Positions 34,835-43,774 of a DNA stretch of 64,000 bases are shown one piece after another. The first letter of the stretch is position 1. Every line of letters begins with the position of its first letter. Origin of the DNA: Nocardiopsis algeriensis (GTDB lineage Bacteria; Actinomycetota; Actinomycetes; Streptosporangiales; Streptosporangiaceae); the NCBI RefSeq assembly GCF_014203695.1, contig NZ_JACHJO010000014.1:1-64000 (forward strand), read 5' to 3'. The notes below the pieces were generated by a model. The model had not been told where the DNA came from, did no database searches, and saw nothing but the letters and a program-made list of their open reading frames with translations. Made by a program: the position numbers and the translations under genes.

Positions 34835-35215
34835 TCAGAGCGGGTCGAGGCGGGCCTTGAGCAGGCAGAATTCATTGCCTTCGGGGTCGGCCAGGACATG
34901 CCATGGCTCCTGCCCTGTCTGGCCGATGTCGGCCGGGCGTGCACCGAGCTCCAGAAGGCGTTCGAGCTCGGCGTCCTGATCGCGGTCGGTGGCGTTGACG
35001 TCGATGTGCAGCCGGGATTTTCCAGGCTCCGGCTCTTCTCTGTAGCTGAGGATGATCGTCGGCTGCGGACCACCGAACCCCTCACGCGGCCCGATCTCCA
35101 GCGTGCCGTCGTCCTCGCGGTCGAGCACGACGAAGTCCAGGACCTCGCACCAGAACCGCGCCAGCAACTCGGGGTCGCGGCAACCGAGTACGAGTTCGCT
35201 GATACGACACGCCAT
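34835..35215 (-). CDS. VOC-family protein
   Basis: The 126-residue VOC domain starts MACRISELVLGCRDPELLAR and continues WCEVLDFVVLD. It has the central RLHIDVNATD and the end VLADPEGNEFCLL. It belongs to the glyoxalase-like group often annotated VOC in actinomycetes. Metal ligands His in RLHIDV and Glu in NEFCLL are present. It is not close to the VOC protein at 33255, sharing only the fold pattern. Confidence 0.9.
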   Translation of the reverse strand: MACRISELVLGCRDPELLARFWCEVLDFVVLDREDDGTLEIGPREGFGGPQPTIILSYREEPEPGKSRLHIDVNATDRDQDAELERLLELGARPADIGQTGQEPWHVLADPEGNEFCLLKARLDPL

Positions 35216-35741
35216 GGACACAATCTGCTCTCGAGCTGGGGATTTCCGAAGGGAGCGCATGAGAATTCCATGGCCCCTCAACGATGAAAAGGCTCCGCGA
35301 TCGTAGCGGACAGGGTGGGCACGGGAAAAATGTTTTTCAGGACCAATTCTGTTCGGGCAGGTGAGAAGGAGTTCGAGCGTGCAGCAGGGAAGCTGGTTTC
35401 GAGGCACAGCCCGGTGGCGTTCACGAAGACGGACGGATCCGGCGGGTGGTGATTCCCTGACGTGGAGCTTTCCCGACGTGGGGATTTCGCGCGCATGACG
35501 CCGCTCGCTCTGCAGACGCGGCGCTTTTCCGGAATGTTTGCCGGCCGCGCCGCCGGCGAACGCCCTCGACGTCCGATCCCTGGACGACCGTGCCGGCAGG
35601 GAGGAACACCGCGCGCCTGCGGGTACCCGCCGGATGAGCCCTACCGGCCCGGGGGACACCGAAGGCCGGAGGTCCTCTGTGGACCTCCGGCCTTCGCCGT
35701 GTCTTCCGGGAGCCTTCCACCTGGGAGGCTCCTCGACCTTG
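35216..35741. other. Gene-free region before tRNA-Ser
   Basis: About 525 bases contain no supportable gene; open frames lack domains. The only clear structure is the tRNA-Ser terminator at 35660-35696. The stretch around 35280-35350 is AT-richer and could hold the promoter of the VOC gene. Confidence 0.4.
35660..35696 (-). terminator. Terminator hairpin downstream of tRNA-Ser
   Basis: CGAAGGCCGGAGGTCC (35660-35675) pairs perfectly over 16 bp with 35681-35696, with a five-base loop. It lies on the 3' side of the leftward tRNA-Ser. Confidence 0.75.
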
Positions 35742-35830
35742 CGGAGGGTGTGGGATTTGAACCCACGAAGCCCCGTCAAGGACTTGGTGCTTTTCAAGAG
35801 CACTGCACTCGGCCGCTATGCGAACCCTCC
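35742..35830 (-). tRNA. tRNA-Ser (anticodon TGA)
   Basis: An 89-base class II tRNA. The acceptor GGAGGGT pairs with ACCCTCC, discriminator G. The anticodon arm GTGCT-CTTGAAA-AGCAC gives TGA. A long variable arm follows, then T arm GTGGGTTCAAATCCCAC. It is read on the minus strand. Confidence 0.95.
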
Positions 35831-35935
35831 ACGGGGAGACCCTGTCTCCTCCGCGTGTCATGGTAGCCCACACCCCGCGGACGTCGGGGCGGACCGGGTG
35901 ACGCATCCGACCGGCGCCTGAGTAGCATGCCGCGC

Positions 35936-36400
35936 ATGGCAAAGATGAACGCTGAGACGGCGGAGCTCACCCAGTCCGGGTTCCTCGGGACTGTGCCCTT
36001 CGCGCGTACTCTCGGTGTCGCCTTCGACGACATCGACTTCGGGCGCGCCGTGATGCGCCTGGCCGACCGGCCCGAACATCACGACCACCTCGCCTCCCCC
36101 CACGCCGGCGCCCTGTTCACACTTGCGGAGTCCGCCGCCGGTGCGGTCGTCCTCGGCAGCTTCGGCGACCAGCTGGGCCGTGCGTTCCCTGTGGTGGTGA
36201 GCGTGGAGGCCCGCTACGACAGGTCCGCGGTCGGGGACGTGACCGCCGAGGCCGTACTGGCCCGGCCGCGGGAGGAGATCCTCGCCGAGCTCGACGAGGG
36301 GAGGAACCCCGAGATCCCCCTCGATGTGGAGCTGCGCGACGGCGGCGGTGTCGTCGGCCGGGTGCGTGTCACCTCGACCCTGCGCCTCCAGAGCCGGTAG
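35936..36400 (+). CDS. Hotdog-fold thioesterase (PaaI/DUF4442 type)
   Basis: The 154-residue protein has the hotdog pattern: a lid segment (VPFARTLGVAFDDIDFGRAVMRL), DRPEHHDHLASPHAGALFTLAESAAG with the conserved His/Gly helix, and a C-terminal strand region. The HAGALFTLAE motif marks PaaI/YigI-like acyl-CoA thioesterases or the related DUF4442 group. Substrate is unknown. ATG 35936 is taken; ATG 35927 is equally open and neither has a strong ribosome site. Confidence 0.8.
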   Translation: MAKMNAETAELTQSGFLGTVPFARTLGVAFDDIDFGRAVMRLADRPEHHDHLASPHAGALFTLAESAAGAVVLGSFGDQLGRAFPVVVSVEARYDRSAVGDVTAEAVLARPREEILAELDEGRNPEIPLDVELRDGGGVVGRVRVTSTLRLQSR

Positions 36401-36503
36401 GGGCGGGTGGGGCCGGGAGCCCGGATCGTTCGGCCGAAACCCCCTCTGAATGTCGGTGCCTCTGGGTAGGTTGCCCTGGTAACCACCCTTGAGGAGGCCG
36501 ATC

Positions 36504-37637
36504 GTGAAACTGCGTGTGGACCGCGACGCGTTCGCCGAGGCGGTCGCGTGGACGGCCCGGGCACTCCCCGGTCGGCCCGCCGTGCCCGTGCTCGCCGGCA
36601 TGCGGCTGGAGGTCGCGCAGGACGGCCCGTCCCTGCACCTGTCCGGCTTCGACTACGAGGTCTCCAGCCGCGCCTCCGTCGAGGTCCTGGCGGAGGAGAG
36701 CGGTGCGGCCCTGGTCCCCGGGCGGCTGCTCGCCGAGATCGTGCGCAACCTGCCGTCGGGATCGGTGCACATCGACACCGACGGCACCCGGCTGCGGATC
36801 TCCGGCGGCGCCGCGCGCTTCACGCTCATCACCATGCCTCTGGAGGACTACCCCACGCTGCCCGGAATGCCGGGGCGGATCGGCTCGGTCTCCTCCGACG
36901 CCTTCGCCGAGGCGGTGCGCCAGGTGACCCCCGCCGCGAGCCGGGACGACACCCTGCCCATGCTCACCGGTGCCTACCTCGACTTCCGCGGCGACACCCT
37001 GAGCGTGGTGGCCACCGACCGCTACCGGATCGCGGTGCGGGAACTGTGGTGGAAGCCGGAGGACCCCGGTATCGGGGCCTCCGCCCTGGTGCCGGCCCGT
37101 ACCCTCCACGACATGGCCCGGAGCCTCATCGCCAGGTCCGACGTCGACATCGCACTGGGTGCACCGCAGGCACAGGGCGAGGGCATGATCGGCTTCGAGA
37201 ACGGCGGGCGCCGCACGACCACCCGGCTCATCGACAGCGACTTCGTGAAGTACGCGTCGTGGTTCCCCGCCGAGTTTGCCGGGCGCGCCGAGGTCGCGGT
37301 CGCGCCCCTGGTGGCGGCGGTCAAGCGGGTGGCGCTGGTCGCCGACCGCAACACCCCGCTGCGGTTGGCCTTCTCCGAGGGGGAGGTCGTGCTCGAGGCG
37401 GGCTCGGGTGAGGACGCCCAGGCGATCGAGGCGATCGGCGTGGCCTACGAGGGGGAGCCGCTGCGGCTGGCCTTCCGGCCGGATTACCTCCTGGACGGCC
37501 TGACGGCGGTGGAGACCGACACCGCCCATCTCAACTTCACCGAACCGACCAAACCCGCCGTGTTCACCGATGCCCCGGCCAAGGAGGGCGACAAGCCCTC
37601 CTTCCGGTACCTCGTGCAACCGTTGCGGGTGGCCTGA
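36504..37637 (+). CDS. dnaN: DNA polymerase III sliding clamp subunit beta, second-copy candidate
   Basis: The 377-residue protein has three clamp domains. It starts VKLRVDRDAFAEAVAWTARAL and contains DGTRLRISGGAARFTL, PMLTGAYLDFRGDTLSVVATDRYRIA and FRYLVQPLR at the C-terminus. Its length fits DnaN. The usual neighbours dnaA and recF are not here, and conserved order puts the primary dnaN left of the window beside oriC, so this is probably a paralogue like the second dnaN in Streptomyces. GAGGAGG precedes GTG 36504. A cluster of DnaA-box-like sites follows directly. Confidence 0.9.
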   Translation: MKLRVDRDAFAEAVAWTARALPGRPAVPVLAGMRLEVAQDGPSLHLSGFDYEVSSRASVEVLAEESGAALVPGRLLAEIVRNLPSGSVHIDTDGTRLRISGGAARFTLITMPLEDYPTLPGMPGRIGSVSSDAFAEAVRQVTPAASRDDTLPMLTGAYLDFRGDTLSVVATDRYRIAVRELWWKPEDPGIGASALVPARTLHDMARSLIARSDVDIALGAPQAQGEGMIGFENGGRRTTTRLIDSDFVKYASWFPAEFAGRAEVAVAPLVAAVKRVALVADRNTPLRLAFSEGEVVLEAGSGEDAQAIEAIGVAYEGEPLRLAFRPDYLLDGLTAVETDTAHLNFTEPTKPAVFTDAPAKEGDKPSFRYLVQPLRVA

Positions 37638-37673
37638 CCAGGGGTTCCGGTCCCTCTCCGGAGCGGCGTCGAG

Positions 37674-37865
37674 TTTTCCACAGAGTTATCCACAGGAGGA
37701 AGAGTCTTCCTGTGGATAACTTGGGGCGATCGGGCCCCGTAACGGCCTTGTTGGCCCGTTTCTGCTTTCGCCTATGCCCTGTGGCATGCAGAAATGCTCC
37801 TCAGGATGGCTCTGTGCACAGCCTGTGGAAAACTCTTCGGCACGCCCATGTGGAAATGTGGAGAA
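37674..37865. promoter_or_regulatory. Cluster of six DnaA-box-like sites after dnaN
   Basis: TTTTCCACA (37674), TTATCCACA (37686), TGTGGATAA (37711), TGTGGAAAA (37824), TGTGGAAAT (37849) and TGTGGAGAA (37857) occur in 192 bases. The perfect boxes at 37686-37694 and 37711-37719 sit in a 12-bp inverted repeat (37686-37697 with 37708-37719). That repeat could also act as the dnaN terminator. The region lies in a gap between convergent genes. Confidence 0.6.
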
Positions 37866-37905
37866 GGCGCACCAAGGCATCGCCAAAAGTGCGAAGCGGC
37901 TCGAA

Positions 37906-38739
37906 CTACTCGTTCTTCGGAAGTGCGGACGTACCGCCACTGGTGACGGGTGTGTCCAGGCCCAGATCGGCCTGGCGCCCCCTGCGGTACCCCGCCCGAT
38001 ATCCGGCCGCGCTGTGCGTCCGTTCCGGCCGGTGCTTGCGCAGCTGCGGGAACTGCTTCTGGAACTCCTCCTGGACCCGGTGCACGTCGTCGCGCAGCAC
38101 CAGGTCCGCCCCGCGGGCCGAGGCCTGTGATCCCTCCGCCGCGCCGGCCGCACCCTCTCCGGACGATGCCGACTCGTGTAGCCGGGCCCGGAACTCGCGG
38201 ATACGCTCGGCCACCGCCTGCCCGTAGGCCCGCACGAACGACCGGTAGTAGCGCTTGCGCTCCGTCTCCAGCTCAGAGCGCGTGTAGTTGCGCAGCTCGC
38301 GGATGTCGGACACGTGCGCCGAACTCATGAACTTCGCCGACGCCTTCATCTGCATGGAGATCGACGGCATCAGCATGCGCAGCGCGTCCAGGGCACTCAC
38401 CGTGCCGACCAGGATCATCACGCGCTCGGTGTTCTCCGAGTTGTTGCCCCGTACCGCCGACTGGCATCCGTAGGCCGCGGCGATGTCGGCCAGCGCCCGC
38501 ACCCGGGCCTTCCCGTGGCCGCCGACTCCGGGGACGGTGTAGTCCATCCGGCTGATCGCGTCCGGCTCCTCGCCCCGCTCGGCGCGGGCCTCGGCCTCCG
38601 CGATCGCGTGGCGGGTCATCAGCTCGGCGGCCTTGGCGGTGAACGCCTGGCTCTCGGCATCGGTGACCGAGGGGTCCTCCGCCATCCGGAGGAGCCCTCG
38701 GACCCGCTCGACCATCTTCTGACGAGCAGCTTCTGTCAT
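37906..38739 (-). CDS. DUF2786 domain-containing protein
   Basis: The 277-residue protein has an N-terminal DUF2786 domain (about 7-45; KMVERVRGLLRMAEDPSVTD, SQAFTAKAAELMTRHAIAE). A longer actinomycete-specific central region follows (GGHGKARVRALADIAAAYGCQ, LRMLMPSISMQMKAS) and a Gly/Arg-rich basic tail. The domain is known from phage and cellular proteins, without a settled function; the tail could bind nucleic acid. It converges on the dnaN copy. Confidence 0.85.
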   Translation of the reverse strand: MTEAARQKMVERVRGLLRMAEDPSVTDAESQAFTAKAAELMTRHAIAEAEARAERGEEPDAISRMDYTVPGVGGHGKARVRALADIAAAYGCQSAVRGNNSENTERVMILVGTVSALDALRMLMPSISMQMKASAKFMSSAHVSDIRELRNYTRSELETERKRYYRSFVRAYGQAVAERIREFRARLHESASSGEGAAGAAEGSQASARGADLVLRDDVHRVQEEFQKQFPQLRKHRPERTHSAAGYRAGYRRGRQADLGLDTPVTSGGTSALPKNE

Positions 38740-38802
38740 GGGCGCCCGGTCGTCTCCCGTAGATGTCGTCTCACGTCCGCACGTGAGCGGAAAACACCGA
38801 GC

Positions 38803-39201
38803 CTAGTTCTTGCTGCCGGCCACCATGGCGATGACTCCCACGATCGCCCAGATCGCCAGGCCGAGGAACAGGCCGCCGAAGGGCGCCAGATTGACCAGGG
38901 CGTAGCCCACACCGCCCACCACGGCGGGAACTGCGGCGTACCGGAACGGGTAGGAGGCCGCGTAGCGCCTGCCGCGGCGGTCCGACTTCTTGCTGAGCAC
39001 ACCGCCGATTCCGCCCACGAGGGAGAAGAAGATCACGGCCGTGCCCAGGCCGCCCATGACGGCGGGGAGGAGACCGCTGCTCAGGCTGAGCAGGAAACCG
39101 AGGGCACCTCCGGCCGCACCTCCCAGGAGGGACGTCGTCCAAGGCCAGATCATCGTCGCCGAGGCGACGGGAGTGAATGCGTTACCGCGCTCCAGCGTCA
39201 T
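38803..39201 (-). CDS. Polytopic small membrane protein, unknown
   Basis: The 132-residue protein has four hydrophobic segments separated by a basic loop (KKSDRRGRRY). They include MIWPWTTSLLGGAAGGALGF, LLPAVMGGLGTAVIFFSLVG and GLFLGLAIWAIVGVIAMVAG. It is Gly/Ala-rich, with no signal peptide or catalytic motif. ATG 39201 is chosen because GGAG is eight bases upstream; GTG 39207 is possible. Family unknown. Confidence 0.7.
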   Translation of the reverse strand: MTLERGNAFTPVASATMIWPWTTSLLGGAAGGALGFLLSLSSGLLPAVMGGLGTAVIFFSLVGGIGGVLSKKSDRRGRRYAASYPFRYAAVPAVVGGVGYALVNLAPFGGLFLGLAIWAIVGVIAMVAGSKN

Positions 39202-39426
39202 GTCCACTGCTCCAGTCGAATCGCGTGACGACCGCTCTTCGCCGGGCCGTCCCCTCCAGCGTGCACCACCGGGGCCCCGCGCACATCAGGGCCCTTCCCT
39301 GATCTACCCCCGAGTCCGCGCCCCACCCTCCCGGGGTGGGGCCGCGGGCACCGGTGCGGCCCTCTCGGAGGGACAACGGTCGGAGGTGCCGCAAAGTGCC
39401 CGCGGCGCGTGAATCCGGTCCGGGCG

Positions 39427-39915
39427 TCAGGCCCCTGAGGTCTCCGAGGGGGCGCCCAGGCCTGCCAGCAGCTGCGGCCAGGCGCTTCGGAAGGCGGGCA
39501 GGAGCGGCAGCCCTCCGGCCTCGTCCAGGGAGACCCAGCGCACCTCCAGGCTCTCGGAGTTCCCCGGGTGGAAGGGCACCAGCTCCGGCATGCGCACCAG
39601 GAACGTGTCGTAGCGCCACACCGAGAGGTCGTGCTCGTGCACCCCCAGTACCGTGTACTCGCTCAGGTCGCCCGTGACCTCCTCCCGGAACTCACGTACA
39701 GCGGCCTCCAACGGGGTCTCGTCCCGGTTGCGGGCGCCACCGGGGATTCCCCACAGACCGCCCATGTGTGTCCACTCCGCTCGGTGCTGGAGCAGCACGT
39801 GGCCGGTTCCGGACATGTCGTCGGCATACAGCAGCAGCCCGGCGGCCCCGTAGAGACCCCACCTCCGGGAACCGTCCGGAAGGCTCACCCAGCCGTTCCC
39901 GTCGCCGTCCTGCAT
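39427..39915 (-). CDS. NUDIX hydrolase
   Basis: The 162-residue protein has a clear NUDIX box: GGARNRDETPLEAAVREFRE followed by EVTG, matching GX5EX7REUXEEXGU. WGIPGG precedes the box. The fold cleaves nucleoside diphosphates linked to another group; the specific substrate is unknown. ATG 39915 follows AAGGAGG with good spacing. A single DnaA-box-like TGTGGACAA lies upstream at 39963. Confidence 0.9.
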   Translation of the reverse strand: MQDGDGNGWVSLPDGSRRWGLYGAAGLLLYADDMSGTGHVLLQHRAEWTHMGGLWGIPGGARNRDETPLEAAVREFREEVTGDLSEYTVLGVHEHDLSVWRYDTFLVRMPELVPFHPGNSESLEVRWVSLDEAGGLPLLPAFRSAWPQLLAGLGAPSETSGA

Positions 39916-40497
39916 CGGGGCATCCTCCTTCACGAACCGTGTCGCGGGCGCTGTCCACTCCCTGTGGACAACCAACCAACACCGGTGTTTCATGCCCGCC
40001 ATCCCCGAACCTATGGCCCAGCACACAGCTTCCGCAGCCCCTCGGCCGAGACCGTGCGCATCGGAAGGCGGGCGGTGGACGGACGCCGCGACACCGCGTG
40101 CTCTTGGGCACCATCGCGGAGTGCATTTCGGGACTTGTGTCGGAAAACTCGTGACACGGTGTGCGTGAACGGTTCTGGAAGGCGGGGGGAATTACTCGCG
40201 GGATTCGAACGAAATCCCTGTTCGGAGGCTGTAAGGAGACTGAAAGCGGGGTGGAAGAGGATCTCTCTAGTGTTGAACACGTTCGGCGCGGCCGGTTCCC
40301 CCCCCGAGAGGACGGCTCGGGGGCTCCTGGACCGGCGCGGCGTTCGTCGGACACATGCACCCGCGGTGAGCCTGAGGCGGAGGCCGCCGCGGGTGACCCG
40401 TCCGGTGAGGGACGGCGGAGGTTCCCCCATGATGCTGCGTAGACGGCGCAGAGCCACGTTGCGGCTCTACACGAGTGCTGTGAGAAAAGGAGTTCGC
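39916..40497. other. Gene-free region between NUDIX gene and 55-aa ORF
   Basis: About 580 bases divide divergent transcripts. Frames such as that at 40161-40442 have no recognised domain and a biased composition, so I do not call them. The region probably holds the promoter of the small ORF and the AfsR-type gene. Confidence 0.35.
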
Positions 40498-40665
40498 GTG
40501 CCGAAGATGCTGACCGTGGACGAGCGGTTCGAGGCGCTCGTCGCCGAGATCGGGCCCGAGGCGAAGATGGTCCCCCTGCAGGAGCCGGACCCCGAGAAGC
40601 CGACCCCGGCCGAGCAGGCGCCCGCCGAGGGCGCTCCCGCCGAGGAGGGGACCGGCGACCGGTAG
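40498..40665 (+). CDS. Small acidic protein upstream of AfsR-type regulator (55 aa)
   Basis: The 55-residue ORF starts at GTG with a well-spaced AAGGAG. The N-terminal half reads PKMLTVDERFEALVAEIGPE. The C-terminal half is a Pro/Ala/Glu-rich tail ending in GDR. Strong third-position GC bias supports coding. It precedes the AfsR-type gene by 112 bases, on the same strand. AfsS in Streptomyces is another small protein tied to AfsR but differs in sequence and is downstream. Function unknown. Confidence 0.6.
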   Translation: MPKMLTVDERFEALVAEIGPEAKMVPLQEPDPEKPTPAEQAPAEGAPAEEGTGDR

Positions 40666-40777
40666 GCGCCCGCAGGGTGATTCCCGAATTGCTCCGAGTA
40701 CCCGAGGGAGGAGGTGCTCGGAGCTTTTGCCGTGCGGGATTCCATTCCGCCGAAATCCCCCTTGCTAGGGTTCCCCT

Positions 40778-43774
40778 GTGGAATTCGGAGTGCTCGGCCC
40801 CATCGCTGTGTGGTCCGGGGGCAAGCCGGTCCCGGTCGGCGGCCCCCGCCAGTGCTGTGTGCTCGGAGCACTCCTGGTCCACGTCGGCCGCGAGGTCACG
40901 GTCGACCAGCTCATCGACTACCTGTGGAGCGACCACCCCCCGCGCACGGCCCGCTCGGTGATCCAGGTGCAGATCTCCCACCTGCGCAGGGTGCTCCCCG
41001 ACACCATCTCCACGACCTCGGGCGGATACGCCATCCACGTGGACCCCGACAGCGTCGATCTCCACCGCTTCCGCCGACTGCGGAGGGCCGCCGCCGACGC
41101 AGAGCCGGAGAAGGCCCTCGAACTCCTGGACCGGGCACTGGCCTGCTGGCGGGGCGTGCCCTTCTCGGGGGTCGGCTCCGAGGCCCTCGAGCACTCCCTG
41201 GTCGCCCCCCTGCGGAAGGAGCGCTGGAGCGCGGTCGTGGCCTGGGCCACCTGCGCGCTGGAACTCGGCCGGTACCCGGACGTGGTCTCCCGGCTCACCC
41301 CCCTGGTCGGGGAGGACCCTCTGGGGGAACGGCTGCACCACCTGCTCATCACCGCGCTGTGGCGGGACAACGAGCGCGCCCGCGCCCTGTCCGTCTACGA
41401 GGGGTTCCGCTCCCGGCTGGCCGAGGAACTCGGGATCGACCCCGGGCCCGAACTCACGGCACTGCACGGCCGCATCCTGCGGGAGGACGCCGAGCAGGTG
41501 CGCGAACTCCACGAGCGGACGGCCGAACCCGGATTCCGCTACGTGGCCCGCAGCGACCTGCCCCGGGACCTGCCCGACTTCACCGGCCGCCGGGAACACC
41601 TCCGCGCGCTCGAGGAGGCGGCCGCCGGCGAGGACGGCCACGCCAAGGTCTGCGTCATCACCGGGGCGGGGGGCGTGGGCAAGACCGCCACCGCGGTGCG
41701 CTTCGGCTACGAGGCCGCGCAGCGCTACCCCGACGGCCAGCTCTTCCTCGACCTGTACGGGTACACGGCCAACAAGGAGCCCCTGGACGCCTTCTCGGCG
41801 CTCGGCGCCCTCCTGCGGGCGGTCGGCGTGGAACCGGACGCGGTCCCCGACTCCCTCGACGAGAGGGCCGCCCTGTGGCGGGCGACGCTCATGGGGCGCA
41901 GGGCCCTGCTCGTCCTCGACAACGCCGTCAGTTACGCGCAGGTCAGCCCCCTGCTGCCCTCCTCGCCCGAATCGCTCACCCTCATCACCACGCGCAACGA
42001 ACTCCCAGGCCTCAGCGGTGCGCGCTTCCTCTCCCTGGGCATGTTCGACGAGCGTTCCGCGCTGGTCCTGCTCGGCCGGGTCCTGGGAGAGGAGCGTGTC
42101 CGGCGGGAGGAGCGCCAGGCCAGGGAGATCGTCCGCATCTGCGGGGGGCTGCCCCTGGCGCTGCGGGTCGTCGCGGCCCGCATGCTCAGCCGGCCCAGGT
42201 GGTCCTTCGCCCACGTCGCCCGGCGCCTGGGTGAGCAGAACCGCAAGTTCCGCGAGCTCAGGGTGGAGGGGCAGAGCGTCGAGTCGGCGATCGACCTCTC
42301 CTACCGCAGCCTCAACGCGCAGCAGCGGCGGGTGTTCCTCCAGCTGGGGCTGATGATCGGCAAGAACCTCGACCTGGCCGGCGCGGCGGCCATGCTGGAC
42401 ATGACGGTGGAGGACGCCGACGACGTCCTCCAGGAACTCGTCGGCGTGTGCCTGCTGGACGAGCCCCAGGGCGACGTCTACCAGCTGCACGACCTCATCC
42501 GGGCCTTCGCCCTGGACCGCTCCGCCGACGTGCTGGGCGACCGGGAGGCCGAGGCCGCCAGGACCCGGCTGGCCGAGTACTACCTGGCCACGGCGCAGCG
42601 CGCGGCCGAGCTCCTCGGCCCGAGCGTGCGCGACGACCCGGGCACCGCGGGGCCCGTGCACCGGACGGAGCTGTCGGGGCGCGAGGACGCGGAGAACTGG
42701 TTCTCGCTGCACCGCGAGAACCTCGCGAACACGATCGACTACTTCGCCTCGCGCGACAGCGGCGACAGCGCCTGGCGGATGGCCGAGGCCGTGTGGCGGT
42801 TCTACGCCATCAACGGGCAGATGGGGCTCTTCGTCAGCTCGCACGAGAGAGCCCTGCAGATCAGCGACCGGCAGGGCAACCGGCGCGGCCGGGCGGTGAC
42901 CCTCATCGGCCTGGGGATCGCCCACTACCTGTCGGGGCGCTTCGACGACTCCCTCGACCTCCTCAGGGAGGCCCACGACCTTCTGGAGGAGGTCGGCGAC
43001 GAGCGGGGGGTCATCCGCGCCCTGTCCAACCTGGGGATGGTCTACGAACGCCTCGGACGGTTCGGCGACTCGATGGCGGCCATCCGCAAGGTGCTGGACC
43101 ACGCGGTGGAGACCGGCAACACCAAGATCGAGGCGCTGCAGTGGAGCAGCCTCGCCGTCCTCCACCAGACCCTGGGCGAGTACGAGGACGCACTGGAGTG
43201 CGCGGAGAAGGCCCTCCTCCGCGCCTCGGAGGAGGAGCTGGGGGAGGTCAGGTCGGTCGCCAAGCGGGTCATGGGCGAGGCGCAGACCGGACTGGGCCGC
43301 CTCGACACCGCCTTTCGGGAGCTGAAGGAAGCACTGGAGCTGACACTGAGGCTGCGCCTGGTGGGGCACCAGATCTACGTTCACAACTCCCTCGGCATCG
43401 CCCACCGCGCCGCCGGGCGCTGGGACGAGGCCGTCGGCGCGCACACCGAGGCGCTCGTGCTCTCCGAGCGGTCGGGGGACCGCAGCGGTGATGCCGAGAT
43501 CCTCACCGACCTCGGCATCACCCACGCCGCGGCGGGACGGCACGAGGAGGCCGCGGCGGCGCTGGGGGAGGCGTACACCGTGGCGGTGGAGCGCGCCGAG
43601 CGCTACGCCGTGGCGCGCGCCGCGCTCGCGCTGGGCTCCCTTCCCGCGTCGGTGACGCCCCCGGACCGGGCGGCGGCACTGCTGCGCGAGGCCGAGGAGA
43701 TCTTCGCGGACCTGGGCCTGGCCGGCGTGGAGCGGGCCCGTCAGGCGCCCGCGGGCCCGGCGGCCGCCGGCTGA
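40778..43774 (+). CDS. AfsR/SARP-family transcriptional regulator (BTAD, NB-ARC, TPR)
   Basis: The 998-residue regulator starts with an OmpR-type winged helix (VEFGVLGPIAVWSGG, then DQLIDYLWSDHPPRTARSVI and QISHLRRVL) and a bacterial activation domain (VDLHRFRRL to about residue 250). An NB-ARC ATPase follows (P-loop GAGGVGKT 296-303; LLVLDNA; GLPLALRV). A C-terminal TPR array (about 640-970) follows, with repeats of LGxxxxxxGRxxxA type. AfsR-like proteins activate secondary-metabolism or developmental genes after ATP-dependent assembly, often under Ser/Thr kinase control. No biosynthetic cluster is adjacent. Its 3' end overlaps the convergent MpaB gene by 34 bases. Confidence 0.93.
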   Translation: MEFGVLGPIAVWSGGKPVPVGGPRQCCVLGALLVHVGREVTVDQLIDYLWSDHPPRTARSVIQVQISHLRRVLPDTISTTSGGYAIHVDPDSVDLHRFRRLRRAAADAEPEKALELLDRALACWRGVPFSGVGSEALEHSLVAPLRKERWSAVVAWATCALELGRYPDVVSRLTPLVGEDPLGERLHHLLITALWRDNERARALSVYEGFRSRLAEELGIDPGPELTALHGRILREDAEQVRELHERTAEPGFRYVARSDLPRDLPDFTGRREHLRALEEAAAGEDGHAKVCVITGAGGVGKTATAVRFGYEAAQRYPDGQLFLDLYGYTANKEPLDAFSALGALLRAVGVEPDAVPDSLDERAALWRATLMGRRALLVLDNAVSYAQVSPLLPSSPESLTLITTRNELPGLSGARFLSLGMFDERSALVLLGRVLGEERVRREERQAREIVRICGGLPLALRVVAARMLSRPRWSFAHVARRLGEQNRKFRELRVEGQSVESAIDLSYRSLNAQQRRVFLQLGLMIGKNLDLAGAAAMLDMTVEDADDVLQELVGVCLLDEPQGDVYQLHDLIRAFALDRSADVLGDREAEAARTRLAEYYLATAQRAAELLGPSVRDDPGTAGPVHRTELSGREDAENWFSLHRENLANTIDYFASRDSGDSAWRMAEAVWRFYAINGQMGLFVSSHERALQISDRQGNRRGRAVTLIGLGIAHYLSGRFDDSLDLLREAHDLLEEVGDERGVIRALSNLGMVYERLGRFGDSMAAIRKVLDHAVETGNTKIEALQWSSLAVLHQTLGEYEDALECAEKALLRASEEELGEVRSVAKRVMGEAQTGLGRLDTAFRELKEALELTLRLRLVGHQIYVHNSLGIAHRAAGRWDEAVGAHTEALVLSERSGDRSGDAEILTDLGITHAAAGRHEEAAAALGEAYTVAVERAERYAVARAALALGSLPASVTPPDRAAALLREAEEIFADLGLAGVERARQAPAGPAAAG

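Noticed and set aside
35421..35942. Minus-strand frame spanning tRNA-Ser
   Set aside because: It runs through a tRNA gene and a terminator and has no recognisable domain.
37638..37905. Chromosome origin (oriC)
   Set aside because: DnaA-box-like sites are present but few, and dnaA, recF and rpmH are missing. Conserved gene order puts oriC left of the window.
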